A stretch of DNA of 64,000 nucleotides from Microbulbifer sp. THAF38 (GTDB lineage Bacteria > Pseudomonadota > Gammaproteobacteria > Pseudomonadales > Cellvibrionaceae): positions 4,227,001 to 4,291,000 of the forward strand of contig NZ_CP045369.1 in NCBI RefSeq assembly GCF_009363535.1, in the 5' to 3' direction. Of the stretch, positions 26,914-35,695 are shown piece after piece. Numbering within the stretch: position 1 is the stretch's first letter; each line of letters begins with the position of its first letter. The notes beneath the pieces are model-generated. The model searched no databases. It was not told where the DNA came from and worked only from the letters and a program-made list of their open reading frames with translations. The translations under genes and the position numbers were made by a program.

Positions 26914-27358
26914 CACTCTGGCCAAGTCCCTGAAATAAATAGGGTTTTTTGGGACTATTAAAATTATTGGCCGTATCTAGTCGCTCAAGGGGTATCTCAT
27001 TGATAGAAAAATTACGAGCAATAGCAAAACCTTATCGTGGTATGGACGGAATTTTGCGGCCTTTCTACAAGGGCTACCGGATCACTTATCCTCAGAAGAA
27101 AGAAACGCCAAGCAAATTCCGCATTTATTGCCATACTTAGTTTCACAGGCTGAAATTGGTTGAGTTTCGCGCAAGTGTGACGCCAATTGCGGTCTTAAAT
27201 AAGAGGAAGTCGCGCGGGACGCATGACAAGTGCGAGTCATCGCTAGACACCTAACAGTCTCTGGATGGGCTCGCCACAGGTTCGGAAGGTATGAACGATC
27301 TGGCGCCCGGCATTATCCACAAGACAACACCGGGCCCCTGCAGTATCGCTGAGGTACC
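26914..27358 (+). other. 445-bp intergenic region upstream of the first L,D-transpeptidase gene
   Basis: No convincing gene, tRNA or terminator. A 63-codon open frame from TTG 26949 to 27140 lacks an SD and a family signature. The last 100 bp is GC-rich and leads to the ATG at 27359 without a clear SD; the promoter for the cluster probably lies here. Confidence 0.5.
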
Positions 27359-29341
27359 ATGTCTTATTTCAACCCAGAGCAGCGTAAACACAAACCCTTA
27401 CTGCCCCTGCTGATGCTCGGCAGTCTCTGCGTCTCTATCCTTTATTACGCCTTTTCTGCCAACCAGAAAACGGTGCCGGTATTACCGGAGAGTGCGGTAC
27501 GCCCACATTTGGTGCACTGGCTGGAGGAAAACCCAGACGCCTGGCCAGCCCAAGACCCCATCTTTAACCCCGCGGCAGTGCGCAGGATTTACCAGCGTAC
27601 CAACTACCGCCTGCTCTGGTTTGATAACTACAACCTGAGTGACAGCGCCAATGATCTGCTCAAGCAGCTCACTGCCGCCAGCTCCGGCAATCCCAGCAGC
27701 ATGGTGGATTACCGCTACCACCTGGGCTACTTTGACCGCACCTTACGAGACACCCCCCAGCGCTTAAAGATGGCCGCAGTGCTGGACATCCTGCTGACCG
27801 ATGCTTTTGTCTCCTATGCACAGGATACCCAGCTCGACCGGATCACCCCTAAAAGTCGACCGCGCCGGGGAATTACGCCGGTGCTGCGCGAGCATCAGGG
27901 GTTTCGCATGGTCGCCTATAACAATGTCAGCAATGTGGCCTACGGCAATGCCTCACAGCAGGCATCCAGCGAGCCCAGTGGTCGCAAATACTTCCGCGGC
28001 TATGATCGGGCGCGCATGATCGGCGGCAAAGCACGCAACCGTTACTATTCCCGCGATTACAACACCGATAGTGAGCGCAATCTCTCCAGACCCGCGGACA
28101 GCCGCAGCCACCGCACTCGCTACAACTCTGCCAGCAACAATAGTGGCAATTCAGGTGCTAGCAGGGGTGGCAGCAGGGTTTACTACAACCAGGGCCGCAA
28201 CAGCAATCCCCAAGAAAGGGCCACAGTTGCCCGCTCAGAAAATAGCGAGGGACCTTATTTCGAGGAAAATACCCCTTACGGCAGCGATGCCTATGCTCTG
28301 AGAAACGAGCTCGAGCGCCTGCGCAGGATCTCCGATAGCGGCCGTTGGCGCCCGATACCTCCAGGACCGGTGATGACGATGGGTGCCCGCCATCCCCATG
28401 TGTCCCGTCTGAGAGAACTACTGACTCTCTATGGGGACTATCAGAGTCGCTATAGCTACGGCGGAAGCGATCCCAATCGCTTCGATCGGGGCCTTCACGA
28501 AGCGGTGCTGCGCTTTCAAAAACGTCACGGCCTCAAACCCGATGGCATCGTGGGCCGCGGAACCCGTAAGCGGCTCAACCTCTCCCCTACAGCACGGGCA
28601 AAAATTATCGAGATGAACATCCAGCGCAGGGAAGAATTACCTGCCAATCTCGGCGATCGCTTTATCCAGGTCAACATCCCCGCGTACCGCCTCCAGTATG
28701 TGGAGAACAACCGGGTAAAACTGGCTATGAATGTGGTGGTGGGCAAGAAGAAGCACGCCACTCCAGAAATCACCACCCGTGTCAGCAGGGTGATTTTCAA
28801 TCCCACCTGGACAGTGCCTCGCAGTATCCTGGTAAATGAGCTCTTGCCTAAGGCGCGCAAGGATCCCTCGGGCATGGAAAAAATGGGTTACCGGGTTGTC
28901 GGCGGCAGGGGGGAATACCTACCGCTGACCCCCAGCAATCTGTCAGCCGCCGGCGCGGGCTCTTACTTATTGCGCCAGATGGGCGGTGAGGATAATATTC
29001 TGGGGCGCGTGAAATTCGAGGTTCCCAACAAGCACGATGTCTACCTGCATGACACCCGCGCCCGCACCCTCTTTTCTCTGACCGACCGGGATTACAGCCA
29101 CGGTTGTATCCGCCTGGAAAAACCCCGTCATCTGGCGGAAGCCCTTCTGCGCCCGCAGGGGGACTGGGACCAGTGGCGCATAGACCAGCTCACGGTTGGG
29201 GAAAAGACCACCGCGGTCGACTTGCTCCGCCTGGTCAAGGTCTATATCACCTACTGGACCGCCTGGGTGGACGGGCAGGGCCGGCTGAATTTTCGGCCGG
29301 ATATCTACGGCAAGGATGGATTAAGCGACAATCAATTTTGA
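27359..29341 (+). CDS. L,D-transpeptidase, YcbB/LdtD-like, with low-complexity insertion
   Basis: A 660-residue envelope enzyme. It has a signal anchor (about 13-32), an N-terminal YcbB-type domain (about 55-190), a low-complexity Ser/Asn/Arg/Tyr-rich stretch (about 200-305), a peptidoglycan-binding domain (about 339-405) and a YkuD catalytic domain (about 433-610). The nucleophile is Cys583 in YSHGCIRLEKP. LdtD makes 3-3 crosslinks between meso-diaminopimelate residues of peptidoglycan in the periplasm. E. coli LdtD is 615 residues and lacks the insertion. It is the first of three tandem paralogues; the other two lack the N-terminal domain. Confidence 0.92.
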   Translation: MSYFNPEQRKHKPLLPLLMLGSLCVSILYYAFSANQKTVPVLPESAVRPHLVHWLEENPDAWPAQDPIFNPAAVRRIYQRTNYRLLWFDNYNLSDSANDLLKQLTAASSGNPSSMVDYRYHLGYFDRTLRDTPQRLKMAAVLDILLTDAFVSYAQDTQLDRITPKSRPRRGITPVLREHQGFRMVAYNNVSNVAYGNASQQASSEPSGRKYFRGYDRARMIGGKARNRYYSRDYNTDSERNLSRPADSRSHRTRYNSASNNSGNSGASRGGSRVYYNQGRNSNPQERATVARSENSEGPYFEENTPYGSDAYALRNELERLRRISDSGRWRPIPPGPVMTMGARHPHVSRLRELLTLYGDYQSRYSYGGSDPNRFDRGLHEAVLRFQKRHGLKPDGIVGRGTRKRLNLSPTARAKIIEMNIQRREELPANLGDRFIQVNIPAYRLQYVENNRVKLAMNVVVGKKKHATPEITTRVSRVIFNPTWTVPRSILVNELLPKARKDPSGMEKMGYRVVGGRGEYLPLTPSNLSAAGAGSYLLRQMGGEDNILGRVKFEVPNKHDVYLHDTRARTLFSLTDRDYSHGCIRLEKPRHLAEALLRPQGDWDQWRIDQLTVGEKTTAVDLLRLVKVYITYWTAWVDGQGRLNFRPDIYGKDGLSDNQF

Positions 29342-29349
29342 GTTCGCTG

Positions 29350-29370
29350 GGGCGGCCCTCAAGGCCGCCC
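29350..29370 (+). terminator. GC hairpin after the first L,D-transpeptidase gene
   Basis: GGGCGGCC, loop CTCAA and GGCCGCCC make a perfect 8-bp stem 9 bp after the stop. It is followed by TTAGTCT rather than a T-run, so it may be a partial terminator or a mRNA-stabilising element. Confidence 0.5.
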
Positions 29371-29524
29371 TTAGTCTCCAATAACCACTCTCTATTAGTC
29401 TTTTTCTCTCTGCGCATAGCCGCAAACCATTCCTCGATATTATTAAGGGCCCACCAGTCACAAGTTACCAATGTGAGCAGTGCGATCAATCTCTTTGGTC
29501 CGACTTCGCTTACTGGGGTGACTT

Positions 29525-30763
29525 ATGGGTGCTGGCAATCGTTCCTTCTCGCTGAATAAATCAATCCAGGGTGGCACCGTGGCTTTGATGCTGGCCCTAG
29601 CGCTGGGCATCGACAGCCCTCCAGTCTCGGCGAACACAAAGACCGACCTGGATCTACCGGTACCGGGAAGGGACCCTTTCTCCCCCTACGGCCGGCAGTA
29701 CACGCTTCTCAGCGAGGAACTGGCTCGCTATCGGACATTGGCCCAGAACGATCAATGGCAACCGCTAGACGCCGGACAGCCGATTACTCCTGGGAGCCGG
29801 GGGCCGCGAGTAGCCCAGTTGCGCAGCCTGCTGATGCTCTACGGCGATTTCCGCCCCAGCGACTTCCCCAATAAAAACACGAAGGAAGCGCACAACGGTG
29901 ATGTCTACGACAAACCTCTCCAAGAGGCGGTACGCCGCTTTCAGCGCCGCCACGGCCTGAAAGGTGACGCATTGGTGGACGAACGCACCCGCAGCCGGCT
30001 CAATACCAACCCGAACAAACTCGTCCGCATACTCTCCGCCAATATCGAACGCTGGGAGAGGCTCCCCAAGGATCTGGGGCCGCGCTATATCGTCGTGAAT
30101 GTGCCCGAATTTAATCTGCGTCTGATTGAGGACGAGCGCGAGCAATTCCGGATGAAGGTAGTGGTGGGGAAACCCAAGCACAAGACTCCGCAGTTGACCA
30201 CGCGCATGACACGCCTGGAATTCAACCCCGTGTGGCGGGTCCCCCCCAATATCGCATTGCGCGAGTTACTGCCCAAGGGCAGTTCGGCACTGAGCGCCAA
30301 GGGTTACCGTTTAATCAACCACCGCGGTCGGGCCGTCCCCTTTACTCGCGGCAATGTCGCCGCAGTGCGCCGGGGCCAGGTGTCTCTGCAGCAAAAAGGT
30401 GGACCTGGAAACGCTCTGGGGCGGGTCAAGTTTGTGATCCCCAACCGCCACGCCATATTCCTACACGACACCAACAGCAAGCACCTGTTCAAGAAGTCCC
30501 AGCGCGCCTTCAGCCACGGCTGCATTCGCCTGGAAAAACCCCTGAAATTCGCTCGTATGATGCTCGCTCAACAGAACCGCTGGAACAATGCTCGCATTGA
30601 CCGCGCCCTCATGAGCGGTCGTACTCACGGTGTCGCGCTAAAAAATCCCCTGCCGGTATACATCGCCTATTGGACCGCCTGGGTGGATGAAAATGGCCAA
30701 CTGCAGTTTCGCCCGGATATCTACAACCGCGACAACGCCAGCAATGGAGCAAACCGTGGCTGA
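29525..30763 (+). CDS. L,D-transpeptidase, short paralogue (second of three)
   Basis: A 412-residue enzyme with a signal peptide (hydrophobic GGTVALMLALALGI, likely cleaved after VSAN). A peptidoglycan-binding domain follows (about 95-155, with VAQLRSLLMLYGDF and RRFQRRHGLKGDALVDERT), then a YkuD domain. The nucleophile is Cys333 in FSHGCIRLEKP. It lacks the long N-terminal domain of the first paralogue but keeps the YWTAWVDENGQLQFRPDIY tail. Predicted role: 3-3 crosslinking of peptidoglycan or attachment of proteins to it. The start has GGGGTGA just upstream; the stop lies 27 bp before the third paralogue. Confidence 0.93.
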   Translation: MGAGNRSFSLNKSIQGGTVALMLALALGIDSPPVSANTKTDLDLPVPGRDPFSPYGRQYTLLSEELARYRTLAQNDQWQPLDAGQPITPGSRGPRVAQLRSLLMLYGDFRPSDFPNKNTKEAHNGDVYDKPLQEAVRRFQRRHGLKGDALVDERTRSRLNTNPNKLVRILSANIERWERLPKDLGPRYIVVNVPEFNLRLIEDEREQFRMKVVVGKPKHKTPQLTTRMTRLEFNPVWRVPPNIALRELLPKGSSALSAKGYRLINHRGRAVPFTRGNVAAVRRGQVSLQQKGGPGNALGRVKFVIPNRHAIFLHDTNSKHLFKKSQRAFSHGCIRLEKPLKFARMMLAQQNRWNNARIDRALMSGRTHGVALKNPLPVYIAYWTAWVDENGQLQFRPDIYNRDNASNGANRG

Positions 30764-30790
30764 ATATGACCACTCCGCTGGGAGTTCACA

Positions 30791-31951
30791 ATGGCTTGGT
30801 ATCCTCGTCACCTAGGGCTAATCGCCCTGCTGACAGTGGCCATAACCTCTGCAGCCTCGATAAATAGTGGCCAGACCTCCAGGGAATCCACGGCCCTGAA
30901 TATCGCCCTTATGGGAGAACAGCTGCGCAGCGAGGCCCTCCACTATCGAACCCTAGCGAAATATTGGCGCCCGGTTCCGCAAGGGGGGCCACTGCAAGCC
31001 GGAGATCGAGGCGAGCGAGTACTGCAGCTTCGTAAACTGCTTGAGCTCTACGGGGATTACCGCGGCCAACCCGGTCCGGTTTCCGCGCCGCAAAAGGACC
31101 CGATGCGCTTCGATAGCGCACTGCAGTCAGCGCTTGAGCGCTTCCAACGTCGTCACGGCCTCTTTCCGAGTGGTATTGCAGAGGGGGCGACTCTCGCAGC
31201 TCTGTCGGTTTCCCCCATCGAGAGAGCTGAGCAAATGGCGAGGAATGCACTGCGTTGGGACAAGCTCCCTCCTCTAGAGGAAGAGCGCTATGTATTGGTA
31301 AATGTGCCCGACTACCGCCTGCAGCTGGTGGAAGATGGACGTATCAAACTCGACATGAAAACCGTAGTGGGCAAAAACAGCAGTCGCACACCCAATTTAC
31401 ACACCCGCATCACCAGTGTGGTATTCAACCCCACCTGGACAGTGCCACGCAGTATTCTAATCACAGAGCTGCTCCCCAAAGCGCGACACAACCCGGCCGC
31501 CATGCACCGCCGCGGTTATCGGGTTATCCAGTATCGCGGTGGCAAAACCTCTCCTATCACCGATGAGAGCCTGGAGCGGGCTGCCGGTGGTCATGCGACC
31601 CTGCGCCAGGTCAGTGGGCCGGACAATACACTCGGCAAAGTGAAATTTGTTATTCCCAACAAGCAGGCCATATTCCTGCACGACACCCAGGCACAGAGCC
31701 TTTTTACCGAACACCACAGAGCCTTTAGCCACGGATGTGTGCGCCTACAGCAGCCCGAGGAATTAGCCTATAGCCTCCTTCAAGCCCAGGGCTGGGACAG
31801 GACCCGCATCGCCGAGGCCGCAACAGGCGCCGAACCCCTGAGAGTGTCGATTAAGCCCGCCCCAAAACTCTTTATCGTATACATGACAGCCTGGATCGAC
31901 GCCGAAGGACGCCCCCAATTCCGCCGGGATATCTACCACAAGGATCAATAG
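30791..31951 (+). CDS. L,D-transpeptidase, short paralogue (third of three)
   Basis: A 386-residue enzyme with a signal peptide (GLIALLTVAITSAASI), a peptidoglycan-binding domain (about 70-140, VLQLRKLLELYGDY and LERFQRRHGLFPSGIAEGAT) and a YkuD domain with nucleophile Cys316 in FSHGCVRLQQP. The C-terminal YMTAWIDAEGRPQFRRDIY matches the other two paralogues. The first and third share near-identical catalytic-domain segments (VIFNPTWTVPRSIL / VVFNPTWTVPRSIL), while the second has VWRVPPNIALRELL. The third may therefore be the closer relative of the first. It is 27 bp downstream of the second and probably cotranscribed. Confidence 0.93.
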   Translation: MAWYPRHLGLIALLTVAITSAASINSGQTSRESTALNIALMGEQLRSEALHYRTLAKYWRPVPQGGPLQAGDRGERVLQLRKLLELYGDYRGQPGPVSAPQKDPMRFDSALQSALERFQRRHGLFPSGIAEGATLAALSVSPIERAEQMARNALRWDKLPPLEEERYVLVNVPDYRLQLVEDGRIKLDMKTVVGKNSSRTPNLHTRITSVVFNPTWTVPRSILITELLPKARHNPAAMHRRGYRVIQYRGGKTSPITDESLERAAGGHATLRQVSGPDNTLGKVKFVIPNKQAIFLHDTQAQSLFTEHHRAFSHGCVRLQQPEELAYSLLQAQGWDRTRIAEAATGAEPLRVSIKPAPKLFIVYMTAWIDAEGRPQFRRDIYHKDQ

Positions 31952-32266
31952 CTTCCCCCCCAGGATCCCCCAAAAAGCACTTCAGACACCGTTAAAAACT
32001 ATTCAGTCGCAAAAAAAATGTTTTTTTACGCTTTATCTATTAATGACAACGCTGTCTCTTGTTTTTAGTCCCCACTTCTCGTGACTAGCGACAGGCGTTT
32101 CGAAAGAGCTAGCCGCCAGGGAAAAATGTACCAGCCGAATTTTCAAATATTTCCTAATTAACAGGTCACGATTTGTAACAAATGGTTATTTTTTGTACAT
32201 TTTCCGCCGTACCCGGATGCGCCCACTCAAGGGCACACCGAAAAGATTTAACGACGAGGCGGAATT
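31952..32266 (+). other. 315-bp intergenic region before the MepK-like gene
   Basis: AT-rich with A and T runs near 32016-32033. It contains no gene and no clear terminator for the L,D-transpeptidase genes. A promoter for the MepK-like gene is predicted at 32173-32201. Confidence 0.5.
32173..32201 (+). promoter_or_regulatory. predicted sigma-70 promoter of the MepK-like gene
   Basis: TTGTAA, a 17-bp spacer and TACATT lie about 65 bp before the ATG. Each hexamer matches 4 or more of 6 consensus positions. Confidence 0.45.
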
Positions 32267-32800
32267 ATGAAGAATCCATCCAGACGTCGATTCCTGGCAG
32301 TGACCTGCGCAACTGCGGCGGCGGTCAGCGCCGGGCCGACTTTCGCGAAAGTAGGTAGCTCCCGCACCCTGAAGATGCGTAACCTGCACACAGGGGAGAA
32401 GCTGGAGGCCGCCTACTGGAGCAACGGGAATTACAGCAGTGGTGGCTTGAAAAAGTTCAACAAGCTACTGCGGGACCACCGCGCCAACGAAGTGACTCGT
32501 ATGGACCCGAAGCTGTTTGATATCGTGTATAAGCTGAAGGAAAAGTTCAATTACAGCGGTACCATCGAGATTATCTCCGGGTACCGATCGCCCAAGACCA
32601 ATGCGAAATTACGCGCTGCTGGTCGGGGTGTTGCCAAGCGTAGTTATCATACGCGCGGTATGGCCTTGGATATCCGGATGCCCGGTGTCCCTCTGTCAAA
32701 ACTAAGACAGGCGGCATTGAACCTGAAGGCGGGCGGAGTCGGCTACTATCCGAAGAGCAACTTCGTCCACGTGGACACGGGCCCTGTACGCCGCTGGTAA
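32267..32800 (+). CDS. MepK/YcbK-like murein endopeptidase (DUF882, peptidase M15 fold)
   Basis: A 177-residue protein with a twin-arginine-type signal (SRRRFLAVTCATAAAVSAG). The DUF882/M15 zinc peptidase fold follows, with metal and catalytic residues in YHTRGMALDI and FVHVDTG. E. coli MepK (YcbK) cuts peptide crosslinks, including the 3-3 links made by L,D-transpeptidases, and sits next to ldtD (ycbB). The same pairing is kept here after three L,D-transpeptidase genes. It has its own predicted promoter and ends at a strong terminator. Confidence 0.9.
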   Translation: MKNPSRRRFLAVTCATAAAVSAGPTFAKVGSSRTLKMRNLHTGEKLEAAYWSNGNYSSGGLKKFNKLLRDHRANEVTRMDPKLFDIVYKLKEKFNYSGTIEIISGYRSPKTNAKLRAAGRGVAKRSYHTRGMALDIRMPGVPLSKLRQAALNLKAGGVGYYPKSNFVHVDTGPVRRW

Positions 32801-32818
32801 GACTGCAGATATCTTACG

Positions 32819-32848
32819 AAAAACCCCGGCTTTTGCCGGGGTTTTTCG
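32819..32848. terminator. bidirectional terminator after the MepK-like gene
   Basis: AAAAACCCCGGC, loop TTTT and GCCGGGGTTTTT: a strong stem flanked by A and T tracts, between the convergent MepK-like and imelysin-like genes. Confidence 0.93.
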
Positions 32849-32854
32849 TATAAA

Positions 32855-34036
32855 TCAGTCTTCCGTTGCCGGTAGAGAAACCGGCATCACATCCTTTTTC
32901 GATACCGGCACCTCTGTGGTACCGGTCATTAAACCCGCCATCCGCTCCAGCAATTTGCGCGCCTTCGCCAATTGCCCCAGCTCCGCCAGCTCGAATGGGT
33001 CTTCCATCTTCAAGAGCAGGGCTTCAAAGTCCGAAAAGGTCTCCTCCAGAGCAGTGACCTGATGTCGGTCGAGTAGCACTTCCGCCAAACCGCCACCCCC
33101 GGTTGGAATCCAGTTGGACTGCAGGGTTGCCATAATTGCCAGCAGGGCCTGCTTGGAATCCGCCGCGCGACCACTTTCCACGTCGCTCTCGGAACCTTCG
33201 GGGAGACGGCGCAAAAGCTGCTCATCGATAACCTGGGTATGCGCCGAGCGAATCTGTTGCAATCGAGCTACCGGTCCTAGGGCCAGGTACTCGCGGGACA
33301 GGTTGTTGGCCGAAGTGGGCCAGCGGCGCGCCAGTCCAGCCATATCCTCTTCAATACCCTTGGCGATCAGGCTAGTCAGCTCGCGGCGGCGGTTGGCTGC
33401 CAGGGCCTCGGGCTTCTCCCCTTCACTAACCGCGACAAAATCCTCCGCCAATCTCTCGCTGGTGGGCCCCCAGAGCATTACTTCGAGCGCATGAAAACCA
33501 GTGCTCGCCTCTTCATGTGCGGTGAGGCGGTGTTGTTTGCGCAGATTTGCCAGAGTCAGTTCAATCGCGGTGTCATTGACGATGCCGCTATCGGAATAAC
33601 CGGGCACAGTGTCCAGATAACCGGGCTGGGCGGGCCAGCTATCCAGTGCCAGCAGCAGCTTGCGCCCCTGACCGCGCAGGTCTGAGGGAGAAAAAGCCAG
33701 CTGAATATAGGGCAGAGTTGCCGCGAACTCTCGGTGCGCATCCAGCCAGGCGAGCCTGGCCTCCTCCAATTGATCTTCATTGGGCTGTGCCAGCAGCGCT
33801 TCCACCGCCCGCTGTAGGGTTTCCACTGAAGCATGAGCATGTAACACCTGGGCCTGCCCCGCCTGCCAAATTGCCAGGGAGAGATCCGAGGCCGCCTTTT
33901 CATCAACCTGCTGAGTTGCCGGGGCCCGCTGCTCTTCCTTCAGCGGCTGGGGGGCTCTCTGTTCACAGCCATACATGAAAGCCAGTAAGCCCAGCAACAG
34001 GGCTGTGGTCATAGTCCGAAGGCAATATCCTTTCAC
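32855..34036 (-). CDS. imelysin-like (peptidase M75) lipoprotein
   Basis: A 393-residue, helical protein with a lipoprotein-type signal (LLLGLLAFMYGC, lipid Cys24; the lipobox is imperfect). The imelysin hallmark G-x-H-x-x-E is seen in GFHALEVMLWG near residue 180. The AWLDAHREFAATLPY stretch resembles the conserved first helix of the family. Imelysins and EfeO-type proteins are periplasmic and linked to iron uptake; proteolysis has not been established for most. No efeU/ftr1 or peroxidase partner is adjacent. It converges on the MepK-like gene. Confidence 0.82.
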   Translation of the reverse strand: MKGYCLRTMTTALLLGLLAFMYGCEQRAPQPLKEEQRAPATQQVDEKAASDLSLAIWQAGQAQVLHAHASVETLQRAVEALLAQPNEDQLEEARLAWLDAHREFAATLPYIQLAFSPSDLRGQGRKLLLALDSWPAQPGYLDTVPGYSDSGIVNDTAIELTLANLRKQHRLTAHEEASTGFHALEVMLWGPTSERLAEDFVAVSEGEKPEALAANRRRELTSLIAKGIEEDMAGLARRWPTSANNLSREYLALGPVARLQQIRSAHTQVIDEQLLRRLPEGSESDVESGRAADSKQALLAIMATLQSNWIPTGGGGLAEVLLDRHQVTALEETFSDFEALLLKMEDPFELAELGQLAKARKLLERMAGLMTGTTEVPVSKKDVMPVSLPATED

Positions 34037-34094
34037 TCAATTCCTCTTTTCATCTGTTACAAGGCCGCAGTTTTCATTTGGCCAAAACCTTCAT

Positions 34095-34766
34095 TCAGCC
34101 ATGATCGCGCAGGCTGATAATCGGCCAACCTCGCGCTTGGGCCTCGGCGCGTAAGCGGGCATCGGGGTCGACCGCTACCGGGTGTTCGACCTCGGTCAGC
34201 AGTGGCAAATCGTTAATGGAGTCGCTGTAAAACCATTTCTCTCTGCCCGCGAACTCGGAGTTTTGCCCCAGCCATTGGCGCAGACGCAACACCTTGCCGG
34301 CCTGGTAACAGGGCTCTCCCACAACGCGACCAGTAAAATGGCCCTCATATTCCTCAGGCTCAGTCGCCAGTAGGGTATCCACCCCCAGGCGTGCGGCAAT
34401 CGGCTCCACCACAAAGCGATTGGTGGCGGTAATAATCATGATGTGGTGGCCCTTGCGGCGGTGTTCCCCAATAAGTTCGTGTGCCGCCGGCAGCCACAAC
34501 TCGCTGATCACCTCCTGCATAAACTCACTTTGCAAGTTTTCCAGCTGACCACGGGAGATTTGTGACAGGGGCTCCAGGGCGAACTCCAGGTAGGCAAAGA
34601 TATCCAACTCACCCTTCTGGTAATCCTGATAAAAGCGATCGTTGCTCAAGCGGTAATGTTCGCTATCCACATGCTCTCGCTCCACCAGGAATTCACCCCA
34701 GGCGTGATCGCTGTCGCCGCCAATAAGCGTGTTGTCGAGATCAAAAATTGCCAAGTGCATCGCCAA
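34095..34766 (-). CDS. HAD-superfamily subfamily IB phosphatase (SerB-like)
   Basis: A 223-residue HAD hydrolase. The four HAD motifs are seen: nucleophile Asp9 in FDLDNTLIGGDSD, Thr in MIITATN, Lys in CYQAGKVLRL, and DSINDLPLL. It is closest in style to the HAD-IB / phosphoserine-phosphatase-like group. The exact substrate is not known. It is divergent from rppH, a neighbourhood seen in other gammaproteobacteria. It lies 58 bp downstream of the imelysin-like gene on the same strand. Confidence 0.87.
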   Translation of the reverse strand: MAMHLAIFDLDNTLIGGDSDHAWGEFLVEREHVDSEHYRLSNDRFYQDYQKGELDIFAYLEFALEPLSQISRGQLENLQSEFMQEVISELWLPAAHELIGEHRRKGHHIMIITATNRFVVEPIAARLGVDTLLATEPEEYEGHFTGRVVGEPCYQAGKVLRLRQWLGQNSEFAGREKWFYSDSINDLPLLTEVEHPVAVDPDARLRAEAQARGWPIISLRDHG

Positions 34767-34970
34767 CTCCCCCGTAAACTATAGATTCGCAAAGGCTATT
34801 TCACCGCCAGGGTAAAGGAACCACCGCTACAGTGGCGGTCGATTTTACCGCGCACTTGCCCACATCACACGGACTGCGTCACTGAATTGCTGTAAACCCA
34901 CCTCTGTGGAACAATGCGGGACAAGTAAGTGCAGCGCACGGCAGCACACAACAGTATTGAGGACGGTATT

Positions 34971-35606
34971 TTGGGCGACGGCAAACCGGCACCTGCCGGG
35001 CGAAGAAACCGCCGTAGGCCTGCCAAGCAGTCAAATCGCACCGACACCCCCAGCGGCAGCAATCGCAACCGGGGACAGGGTGGCGACAACAGCAGCAATA
35101 TAGACGCAGAGGGTTTCCGCCCCAATGTCGGTATCATTGTGCTGAATGCCCGCGGTCAGGCACTGTGGGCTAGGCGGGTAGGTGGCAAGGACGCCTGGCA
35201 ATTTCCCCAGGGTGGTATTAATCCAGGCGAAACTCCTGAACAGGCACTATATAGGGAACTATACGAAGAAATCGGACTTACACGCGATCAGGTCAGCCTT
35301 ATTGCCTGTACCCGTGGCTGGCTGCGCTACCGCCTGCCACAGCGCCTAATACGCCGGCGCTCTGAACCCCTGTGCATCGGCCAGAAACAAAAGTGGTTTT
35401 TACTAAAACTAGAGGCCGAAGAGTCCTGCATCAGCTTTGATAATGGCTATAAGCCCGAGTTTGACCACTGGCGCTGGGTGAGCTATTGGCACCCGCTCAG
35501 TAAGGTGGTGACTTTTAAACGCGAGGTTTACCGGCGCGCGTTGGCCGAGCTGGCCCAACAACAAATTCAGCTGGAGAGACGCTGGTTGCGCGATCGGGGC
35601 GAATAA
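34971..35606 (+). CDS. rppH: RNA pyrophosphohydrolase with N-terminal extension
   Basis: A Nudix hydrolase that removes pyrophosphate from mRNA 5' ends and so triggers RNase E decay. The Nudix box [20 protein letters not shown] and [13 protein letters not shown] are canonical. RppH normally starts at M-I-D-x-x-G-x-RPNVG; here that position reads [12 protein letters not shown] with no start codon nearby. Translation must begin upstream. The best start is TTG 34971 with GAGGA seven bases before it; GTG 34929 is the alternative. The protein therefore carries a basic, Gly/Asn/Arg-rich extension of about 44 residues. It is followed by ptsP, as in E. coli. Confidence 0.92.
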   Translation: MGDGKPAPAGRRNRRRPAKQSNRTDTPSGSNRNRGQGGDNSSNIDAEGFRPNVGIIVLNARGQALWARRVGGKDAWQFPQGGINPGETPEQALYRELYEEIGLTRDQVSLIACTRGWLRYRLPQRLIRRRSEPLCIGQKQKWFLLKLEAEESCISFDNGYKPEFDHWRWVSYWHPLSKVVTFKREVYRRALAELAQQQIQLERRWLRDRGE

Positions 35607-35695
35607 CCCCTAAGTGCCCGCTGCGCTCCGGTACCACCCGGCTTCAGGCTTTCCTGAGCCAGTAATATTCTCCGTTGACTGGCGAGGAAAGGCCA

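Noticed and set aside
26949..27140. A possible 63-residue small protein upstream of the first L,D-transpeptidase
   Set aside because: TTG start, no SD, no helix or signal pattern and no downstream terminator. Left as intergenic.
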